The notes beneath the pieces are model-generated. The model saw nothing but the letters and a program-made list of their open reading frames with translations, was not told where the DNA came from and ran no database searches. Shown piece by piece: positions 58,503 to 64,000 of a stretch of 64,000 nt of DNA. Origin of the DNA: Paracoccus bogoriensis (GTDB taxonomy: Bacteria; Pseudomonadota; Alphaproteobacteria; Rhodobacterales; Rhodobacteraceae); NCBI RefSeq assembly GCF_019431455.1, contig NZ_JAHYSR010000010.1, positions 43,121 to 107,120 on the forward strand. Reading direction: 5' to 3'. The position numbers and the translations under genes were made by a program. Position 1 is the stretch's first letter. Every line of letters starts with the position of its first letter.

Positions 58503-60281
58503 TCAGAATGCTTCTGCTTCCAGCCCCATTACCGGCTCTGCACCCGAGCGGATACGCGCCAGGTGCGTTCCGGTCATCGGCAGTTGCCGCGCCATGTAGT
58601 AGCGCGCCGTCGCCAGCTTGGCCTTGAGGAACGCGGCATCGCCCGTTCCAGCATCCAGCGCCGCGCGCGCGGCGACGGCAATCCGGGCCCACATGAAGCC
58701 AAGCGATACATGCCCGAAGATATGCATGAAGTCGTAACTGCCCGCCAGCGCGTCATTGGGATTCTTCATGCCACGTTCCATGAAGAACGTGGCCGCTGCC
58801 TGCAGATCCTTCGAGGCCGCCTTGAGCGGGTCGATGATGTCCCTTGCCAGCGCCTCGTTCGCGGATTGCTCTTTGCAGAAGGACTTGATCATCTCGAAGA
58901 AGGCCAAGACGTGCTTGCCCCCATCCTGGGCCAGTTTGCGGCCGACAAGGTCCAGCGCCTGGATGCCGTTCGCGCCCTCGTAGATCATGGTGATGCGGGC
59001 ATCGCGGACGAACTGGCTCATGCCCCATTCCTCGACATAGCCATGTCCGCCCAGCACCTGCTGCGCCTGCACCGTCATGTCGAAGCCGCGATCGGTCAGG
59101 AAGCCCTTGATGACCGGCGTAAGCAGCGAGATCAACCCTTCGGCATCTGCGTCCCCGGTCAGGTGGCTGCGGTCGATCAGATGCGCGCCCCAGAGCACCA
59201 GGGCGCGGGCGCCCTCGATGAAGCTCTTCTGGTCCATCAGGCTGCGGCGGATGTCGGGATGCACGATCAGCGGATCGGCAGGGCCCTGCGGATTGGCGGC
59301 GCCGGTCACGGCGCGACCCTGCAGGCGGTCCTTGGCATAGGCCAGCGCGTTCTGATAAGCGGGCACGGCGGCTGCGTAGCCTTGCAGGCCCACACCCAGA
59401 CGGGCTTCGTTCATCATGGTGAACATGGCGCGCATACCCTTGTGCAGGTCTCCGAGCAGCCAGCCACGGGCGCCATCATAATTCATCACGCAGGTTGCGT
59501 TGCCGTGGATGCCCATCTTGTGTTCCAGCGCGCCGACCGACACGGCGTTGCGTTCGCCCAAAGAGCCGTCCTGGTTCACCAGGAATTTCGGCACGATGAA
59601 AAGGCTGATCCCCTTGGTGCCCTCGCCCCCGCCCGGGGCCTTGGCCAGCACCAGATGGATGACGTTCTCCGCCAGGTCGTGATCGCCGGCCGAGATGAAG
59701 ATCTTCTGGCCGGTGATCCGGTAGCTGCCGTCCTCCTGCGGCTCGGCTCGGGTGCGCAGAAGGCCCAGATCCGTGCCGCAATGCGGTTCCGTCAGGTTCA
59801 TCGTGCCGGTCCAGTCGCAGCTGACCATCTTCGGCAGGTAGGTGCGTTTCTGCTCGTCCGTGCCGTGGGCGTGGATCGCCGAATAGGCGCCGTGTGTGAG
59901 GCCCTGATACATGTTGAAGGCCATGTTCGCGCTGACGAACATTTCGCCCGTGGCGACGCCCAGGACATAGGGCATCCCCTGGCCGCCATATTCGGGATCG
60001 CAATCCAGCGCGGTCCAGCCACCTTCCTTGACCTGTTCAAAGGCCTGGCGGAAGCCCTCGGGGGTGCGCACGACACCATTTTCCAGCACGCAGCCCTGCT
60101 GATCCCCGATGATGTTGAGGGGCGCCAGAACCTCGGCGGACAGCTTGCCCGCGGCCTCGAGCACGGCCTCGGTGAATTCGGGTTCAAGTTCGTCATGACC
60201 CGGCAGGTCGGATTGCGACAGCTTCAGCACCTCGTGCAGAACGAACTGAAGGTCGCGGATCGGCGGTTCGTAGATCGGCAT
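58503..60281 (-). CDS. Acyl-CoA dehydrogenase, long type (DmdC-like)
   Basis: This 592-residue flavoprotein is longer than the usual 380-residue enzymes. It has the extended C-terminal domain seen in DmdC-type and related dehydrogenases. Flavin and substrate motifs are [26 protein letters not shown] and [18 protein letters not shown]. It oxidises an acyl-CoA to the enoyl-CoA. DmdC acts on 3-methylmercaptopropionyl-CoA, but no other dmd genes are nearby and fatty acids are equally likely. The MerR gene starts the transcript upstream. Confidence 0.88.
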   Translation of the reverse strand: MPIYEPPIRDLQFVLHEVLKLSQSDLPGHDELEPEFTEAVLEAAGKLSAEVLAPLNIIGDQQGCVLENGVVRTPEGFRQAFEQVKEGGWTALDCDPEYGGQGMPYVLGVATGEMFVSANMAFNMYQGLTHGAYSAIHAHGTDEQKRTYLPKMVSCDWTGTMNLTEPHCGTDLGLLRTRAEPQEDGSYRITGQKIFISAGDHDLAENVIHLVLAKAPGGGEGTKGISLFIVPKFLVNQDGSLGERNAVSVGALEHKMGIHGNATCVMNYDGARGWLLGDLHKGMRAMFTMMNEARLGVGLQGYAAAVPAYQNALAYAKDRLQGRAVTGAANPQGPADPLIVHPDIRRSLMDQKSFIEGARALVLWGAHLIDRSHLTGDADAEGLISLLTPVIKGFLTDRGFDMTVQAQQVLGGHGYVEEWGMSQFVRDARITMIYEGANGIQALDLVGRKLAQDGGKHVLAFFEMIKSFCKEQSANEALARDIIDPLKAASKDLQAAATFFMERGMKNPNDALAGSYDFMHIFGHVSLGFMWARIAVAARAALDAGTGDAAFLKAKLATARYYMARQLPMTGTHLARIRSGAEPVMGLEAEAF

Positions 60282-60285
60282 GACG

Positions 60286-60684
60286 TTATCCTGTCGGCTG
60301 TTCAAGGGATGCGGCGGCAAGGCGCCTTTCGGCATCGGAAAGCTGGTTCTTCAGGTCCGCGATGGCGACCTGAAGCTCGGCCTGCTGACGTTCCATGTCG
60401 GCCAGCCGTTCGCGCGCAATGGCGATCGTTGCGGCGATCTGGCTGCCATTCGCGCCGCCCGGCTGATACAGTTCCAGCAATTGCCGGATCTGTTCCAGGC
60501 TGAAGCCGAAGCGCTTGCCGCGCAGGATCAGCGTCAGCCGCGCCCGGTCGCGCCGGTCGTAAAGCCGGTGCTGACCGCGGCGCTGCGGAAAGATCAGCTC
60601 GCGCGCCTCGTAGAAGCGCAGCGTGCGGGGCGTCACGTCGAACGCATCGCACATCTGGCGAATGGTCATCAGATCGTCGGACAT
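60286..60684 (-). CDS. MerR-family regulator next to acyl-CoA dehydrogenase
   Basis: This 132-residue regulator has the MerR helix-turn-helix ([21 protein letters not shown]) and a coiled-coil end. The family's small-molecule domain is reduced to a dimer coil. Its stop lies 4 bases before the acyl-CoA dehydrogenase start. MerR-type regulators of acyl-CoA pathways (LiuR-like) are known in alphaproteobacteria. I chose the ATG at 60684; the GTG at 60708 in GTGATGGAGGAG is an alternative. It is a close paralogue of the next gene. Confidence 0.87.
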   Translation of the reverse strand: MSDDLMTIRQMCDAFDVTPRTLRFYEARELIFPQRRGQHRLYDRRDRARLTLILRGKRFGFSLEQIRQLLELYQPGGANGSQIAATIAIARERLADMERQQAELQVAIADLKNQLSDAERRLAAASLEQPTG

Positions 60685-60730
60685 GATATGCGGTTTCTCC
60701 TCCATCACCGGCTTTCCGTCCTTGACATCG

Positions 60731-60758
60731 ACTATAGCGCAGGTTGACGCGAACGTAA
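60731..60758 (-). promoter_or_regulatory. Promoter of the MerR/acyl-CoA dehydrogenase unit
   Basis: On the minus strand TTACGT (60758-60753), a 16-base spacer and TATAGT (60736-60731) form a plausible promoter. TTGACGCGAACGTAA (60744-60758), a loose dyad with the TT-ACG...CGT-AA pattern, overlaps the -35 and may be the regulator's site. Confidence 0.4.
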
Positions 60759-60795
60759 GCGAGACGCCGCGTCACGTGTCGGTTCTGCCGTTGCG

Positions 60796-61182
60796 TCAGC
60801 CGGGCCGGTCCATCGCGGCCAGCTCGGCCATGCCGGTTTCGCGCAGTTGCGCCAGATCGCTGCGCGCGGCCTGAAGGTCGGCAATCTGCTGGTCCAGCAC
60901 CGCAAGCTGGCGGTCGGCCATCGCGATCCAGACCTGATACTGCTCGCGCGAGCCCTGCTTGTCGTAGATCAGCAGCCATTGCCGGATTTCTTCAAGCGAG
61001 AAGCCGAAGCGCCGGCCGCGCAGGATCAGCGTCATCCGCGCCACCTCGCGCGGGCCATAGAAGCGCGCGCGCCCTTCCTTGTGGGGCGACAGAAGCTCGA
61101 TATATTCGTAATAGCGCAGCGTGCGCGGCGTGACATCGAAACGCGCGCACATCTCCTTGAAGCTGATCCGTTGGTCGGTCAT
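60796..61182 (-). CDS. Second MerR-family regulator
   Basis: This 128-residue regulator has the helix-turn-helix [25 protein letters not shown] and RMTLILRGRRFGFSLEEIRQ, closely matching the previous gene. The start follows GAGGAGG. An 18-base palindrome lies 14 bases upstream. The two tandem copies probably arose by duplication; whether they bind different sites is unknown. It may control the divergent thioesterase genes. Confidence 0.87.
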   Translation of the reverse strand: MTDQRISFKEMCARFDVTPRTLRYYEYIELLSPHKEGRARFYGPREVARMTLILRGRRFGFSLEEIRQWLLIYDKQGSREQYQVWIAMADRQLAVLDQQIADLQAARSDLAQLRETGMAELAAMDRPG

Positions 61183-61195
61183 GCCGTCCTCCTCG

Positions 61196-61213
61196 CTTTC
61201 CCTTAAGGTAAAG
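61196..61213. promoter_or_regulatory. 18-base imperfect palindrome upstream of the second MerR gene
   Basis: CTTTCCCTTAAGGTAAAG pairs at 16 of 18 positions around TTAA. It lies 14 bases before the MerR start and 110 bases before the thioesterase start. A candidate autoregulatory operator. Confidence 0.45.
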
Positions 61214-61323
61214 TTAGGGTCTTGCCCGGCTTTTCTCAACCGAATCCTGCGGGCAGGTCACGTCCGGTTGATCGGGCGCGATCCGGCGGCTAAGCCTGTG
61301 GGGACCAGCCATGTGAGGACGCG

Positions 61324-61767
61324 ATGACCCAGGACAGCGAAGGCCCCGACGCCGCCGATCAGGCGCGTATCGCGCAGCAATTCATCGAGGCCATCCCCCA
61401 TGCCCGCGCCTTGGGAATGCGTGTGGACCGGATCGGGGCGGGCAAGGCCGAGATCTCGATGCCCTGGGCCGAACATCTGGTCGGCGATCCGCGCACCGGG
61501 GTCGTGCATGGCGGCGTCGTCTCGGCGCTGATGGACACCTGCTGCGGGGCGGCGGTGATGGCCCATCCCGAACGGCCGCGCCCGACCGCGACGATCGACC
61601 TGCGCATCGACTACATGCGCGCGGCCCGGCCCGGCCAGCGGATCACCGCGCGGGCCGAGTGCTATCACATGACGCGCAGCGTGGCCTTCGTGCGCGCCGT
61701 CGCGCTGGACGATGACGAGGGCAATCCCGTGGCCACCGCCACCGGCGCCTTTACGGCGGAGCGCTGA
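61324..61767 (+). CDS. PaaI-type hotdog thioesterase
   Basis: This 147-residue hotdog-fold protein has the PaaI-type region [20 protein letters not shown]. It probably hydrolyses acyl- or aryl-CoA esters. The start follows GAGG. The downstream paralogue starts 1 base after its stop. Position next to beta-oxidation genes suggests control of acyl-CoA pools. Confidence 0.85.
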   Translation: MTQDSEGPDAADQARIAQQFIEAIPHARALGMRVDRIGAGKAEISMPWAEHLVGDPRTGVVHGGVVSALMDTCCGAAVMAHPERPRPTATIDLRIDYMRAARPGQRITARAECYHMTRSVAFVRAVALDDDEGNPVATATGAFTAER

Positions 61768-61768
61768 G

Positions 61769-62269
61769 ATGGGCGACAGGAACGAACCGCTGCACGTGAT
61801 CAAGTCCCGCCGCGACAGCGCCCTGCGCGCACTGGTCTCGGGGGTGCCCTACCTGACCTGGCTGGGCATCCAGTTCGACCGGCGCGGGGACGAGTTGACC
61901 GCGATCCTGCCCTTTGATGACAAGCTGATCGGCAATCCGATGCTGCCCGCCATTCACGGAGGCGTCACGGCGGCCTTTCTCGAAGTGACGGCGATCATCG
62001 AACTGGCCTGGGCCGCCATGTGGGAGGATCTGGAATCCGGCCGCATCGCCCCCGATGCCGCCGTTCCCGACAGCCTGCCGCGTCTGCCCAAGACGATCGA
62101 CTTCACAGTGGATTACCTGCGGTCGGGCCTGCCGCGCGACGCCTATGCCCGGGCGCGGGTGGTGCGGTCGGGGCGGCGCTATGCCAGCGTTCATGTCGAG
62201 GCCTGGCAGGACAACCGCTCGCGGCTGATGGCGCAGGCGACAGGGCATTTCCTGATGCGGCAGGGCTGA
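61769..62269 (+). CDS. Second PaaI-type hotdog thioesterase
   Basis: This 166-residue hotdog protein has IHGGVTAAFLEVTAIIELAW in place of the first gene's catalytic helix, and a longer loop (LESGRIAPDAAVPDSLPRLP). The aspartate or glutamate that acts in PaaI is here the glutamate in AFLEVT. It starts at 61769, directly after the first thioesterase. Two different substrates, or a mixed oligomer, are possible. Confidence 0.82.
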   Translation: MGDRNEPLHVIKSRRDSALRALVSGVPYLTWLGIQFDRRGDELTAILPFDDKLIGNPMLPAIHGGVTAAFLEVTAIIELAWAAMWEDLESGRIAPDAAVPDSLPRLPKTIDFTVDYLRSGLPRDAYARARVVRSGRRYASVHVEAWQDNRSRLMAQATGHFLMRQG

Positions 62270-62298
62270 GCCTGCATCCTGCAATGCGCCGCAAGCTG

Positions 62299-62313
62299 CC
62301 CGTTCTGAACGGG
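62299..62313. promoter_or_regulatory. CCCGTTCTGAACGGG palindrome
   Basis: A perfect 7-1-7 palindrome lies 30 bases after the thioesterase stop and 28 bases before the imuA remnant. It contains GTTC and GAAC, the half-sites of alphaproteobacterial LexA boxes, but not in the required GTTC-N7-GTTC form. Confidence 0.3.
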
Positions 62314-62340
62314 ACTGACCACGATCGGAAGCCTGCCCCG

Positions 62341-62941
62341 ATGCCGCGGACCCTGACCTTGCTCTCCGATCTGTTCCCGCTGCGCGCGGGCCGGTGCAAG
62401 AGGTCACCGGGCCTGCTGCGCCCGCTTTTGCGCTGATCCAGTGCCATGGCGGTGCAACGGGCGAGGGCGCCGCGATGCTGTGGGCGCGCGCCGGTGGAAC
62501 GCCGCCATCGCCTTGCCGCAGGGTCTGGCCGCGCTGATCGCTCCGGAGCGGTTGCTGATTGCCGGGACGACGCAGAAAACCGATACCTTGGCCGCCGCCG
62601 AACAGGCGCCTGAGGGATGGCAGCCTGCCTTTCGTGCTGATCCAGACCACCCATCGCCTGAATCTGCGCGAGGGGGGCGGCCGCAACTGGCCGCGCAGGC
62701 GGGCGGCACGACGGATCTGTGCATGACGCCGCAGGACACGGGCTCGAACGCGGCGCAGACGCTCTGGCATTGTGCGCATGTCTTTTCGGACAGGGGCTCG
62801 ACTCTGATGCTGCGGGAGCTTGAAGAGAGCAAATAAGAAACAATCGAGGCGTGGCATGTCCGCTGGACCTGGCAGGCGTATCGTCTCGATGGGGTTTCCC
62901 CGGCTCCCCAGCGAGCGGGAAGCCCGGATTCGCCCGGCTGA
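62341..62941 (+). pseudogene. imuA: imuA remnant
   Basis: Pieces of an ImuA-like protein (the RecA-like partner of ImuB) appear in order but in shifting frames. These are LSDLFPLRAG, then PVQEVTGPAAPAFALIQC, then NAAIALPQGLAALIAPERLLI, then RRPQLAAQAGGTT-like and SNAAQTLWHCAHVFSDRGS. The last piece, IEAWHVRWTWQAYRLDGVSP, ends at TGA 62939-62941. At least three frameshifts and a TAA at about 62834 break it. Codon order matches the family, so it is a decayed gene rather than noise. Frames were joined by eye. Confidence 0.7.
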
Positions 62942-63206
62942 TGGGCCGATGGCGTTGATCCTGCGCCAGAACAACGCCCAAAGCCTGTATGGCCTGAACG
63001 CCGAGGCCGAGACGCCTGGCCTGCGCCCCGGCATGACCCTGCCCGAGGCGCGCGCCCCTTGCCGTCGGCCGACCCTGCCGGAACCGATCGGGCTGGTCTC
63101 GGACGCGCTGCTGACGCGGATTGGCAGCCGGATCGGACTGGACAACATCCCTTGCTTCCGCCCCTTGGACAGCCACATCCCGAAAAGAGCTTTGCGCTTG
63201 ACTCAG
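62856..63206 (+). pseudogene. imuB: imuB remnant with internal deletion
   Basis: The frame from ATG 62856 begins RRIVSMGFPRLPSE and continues ALILRQNNAQSLYGLNAEAETPGLRPGMTLPEARA, matching the N-terminus of ImuB, the Y-family-like polymerase partner. It then jumps to LVSDALLTRIGSRIGLDNIPCF and LDSHIPKRA, which belong to the C-terminal third. About 350 residues are missing between, with the junction near 63080. The start overlaps the end of imuA, as in live imuAB operons. Confidence 0.72.
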
Positions 63207-63558
63207 CGCGCCTATGTCGAATTGTCCGTCGCCTCCAGTTTCGCCTTTCGACCGCGCCTCGCATCCCGAAGAGCTGGTCCTGCGCGCTGCCGAACTGGGG
63301 CGACACGCCATCATTGATCGCAATTCGCTGGCGGGCGTTGTGCACATCTGGACCGCGCTGCACAACCTGTGCGACCATGGGGCCGAACCTGGCTTGCCGA
63401 TCCGCTCGGCCCGCCAAGTCGTGGCAAAAGGGCGCGCTGACGCCCGACCCAGTTCTGCACCTGCCGCGCCCGCTGGTGGGCGCGCGGAGCGTGCTGCAAG
63501 ACTGCCCGTTGGAATGGGTCGCGCGGCTTCTGGATCTTGCGAGCCATCACCCCCAGCC
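63207..63558 (+). pseudogene. dnaE2: dnaE2 (imuC) 5' remnant
   Basis: YVELSVASSF, then in another frame SHPEELVLRAAELGRHAIIDRNSLAGVVHIW, matches the N-terminal PHP domain of DnaE2, the error-prone polymerase III alpha paralogue. A third frame gives GALTPDPVLHLPRPLVGARSVLQDCPLEWVA, which fits the next part of the same domain. At least two frameshifts are present. Only about 110 residues of an expected 1000 or more remain; the rest is replaced by a transposase remnant. Confidence 0.72.
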
Positions 63559-63559
63559 G

Positions 63560-63852
63560 GGAGGGTGACAGCCCCATCCGGCCGGACGAGCTGGACCAGA
63601 TCCCGCAGGACGAGAGCATCGGCACCATGACCGCGAATGGCACCTTGCGACAGCAGCTGCGGCCACAGTGCTATCGTCGCATGGGCGGGACAGCGATCAT
63701 CCCGATCCGCAAAAGCAGTAACCGCGAAGGGAGGATTGTCCGGCCGCCAGGGCACGCAACAAAATCCTGCGCGCCCCGCGCACTACGGCAAGGCGTTCCG
63801 GAAACAGTGGACGGGATACTTGCCTATGAGTTCCCCTGCGCCTTTGCGATAA
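63560..63852 (+). mobile_element. Degraded IS5-type transposase fragment
   Basis: Frames with GDSPIRPDELDQIPQDE, then GTMTANG, GGTAIIPIRK, EDCPAARARNKILRA and HYGKAFRKQWTGY occur in order. They match the DDE catalytic C-terminal region of IS5-family transposases (VTADGA...IIPPRKN...RNE.LR). They are split over at least three frames, so the element is dead. No terminal inverted repeats were found. It lies where dnaE2 breaks off and may have caused the loss. Confidence 0.7.
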
Positions 63853-64000
63853 AGGAGCCGCCGCCTGGAAGGGTATATATGCCGGGCAGCAGCAGGGGTC
63901 GGATCGAGAGAAACCAGGTGCTTCGATCGTGTCCCTTGGAGTGGTGTAGCTGGCCGATGGCCAGCGTGATCTCCGGCGGGGCCGGGGTCAGCCTTCGACA
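63853..64000. other. Unassigned right end
   Basis: These 148 bases after the transposase fragment show no recognisable gene, repeat or RNA. The sequence may be the rest of the decayed element or its flank. Confidence 0.4.

Noticed and set aside
63214..63630. Open frames in the 62.3-63.9 kb region as intact new genes
   Set aside because: Their translations join up as shifted pieces of known families, and no frame has a full domain or convincing start.

Overview
The window is high-GC alphaproteobacterial chromosome. Its gene orders are typical of Rhodobacteraceae, most likely Paracoccus or a close relative. These are sucB-sucA-(lipoprotein)-sucD-sucC-mdh followed by mcl2 and sdhCDA..B, and dusB(nifR3)-ntrB-ntrC-ntrY-ntrX-trkA-trkH-hfq-hflX. 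Other pointers are a Mur-SitABCD importer, a Zur-ZnuABC importer and NtrC/NtrX proteins without the sigma54 GAFTGA loop. The genus is inferred from gene content only. Almost every base is coding, so long antisense open frames are frequent and were ignored.

Layout. 1-14.3 kb holds the TCA-cycle block. 2-oxoglutarate dehydrogenase, succinyl-CoA synthetase and malate dehydrogenase are on the minus strand; malyl-CoA thioesterase (mcl2), nnrU, a DUF1737 gene and succinate dehydrogenase are on the plus strand. Both the suc and sdh promoters carry a pair of TGTGATCACA palindromes 21 bp apart. 14.3-18.3 kb is a divergent Mur/sitABCD manganese or iron uptake unit. 18.3-25.3 kb holds a GH1 beta-glucosidase, a GMC oxidoreductase, a COG0523 GTPase with an upstream Zur-like box, an ABC-F protein and a MipA-like outer-membrane protein. 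25.4-27.8 kb holds tRNA-Gly, tadA, an rluB-type pseudouridine synthase with a long basic tail, and a small hemP gene. 27.9-31.1 kb is znuA / zur-znuC-znuB.

31.3-36.7 kb contains a small secreted peptide, yjbF-yjbH, a COG3650 lipoprotein and L-serine dehydratase. 37-49.1 kb is the continuous nitrogen-regulation, potassium-uptake, Hfq and HflX block. 49.1-54.6 kb holds a fructokinase and a four-gene minus-strand operon (TelA-like, DUF2927 lipoprotein, SPFH-GYF, zinc-ribbon membrane protein) that looks like an envelope-stress module. 54.8-62.3 kb is fatty-acid oxidation: fadB-like, thiolase, acyl-CoA dehydrogenase, two MerR regulators and two hotdog thioesterases. 62.3-63.9 kb is decayed: remnants of imuA, imuB and the 5' part of dnaE2, cut off by a broken IS5-type transposase.

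Two metal importers with separate Fur-family regulators, a COG0523 GTPase, hemP and the Fe-S enzymes of the TCA block sit within 31 kb. The strongest new hypotheses are a shared regulator of suc and sdh, a local Zur regulon, the TelA-DUF2927-SPFH-zinc-ribbon operon, and the loss of the ImuAB-DnaE2 mutagenic repair system.
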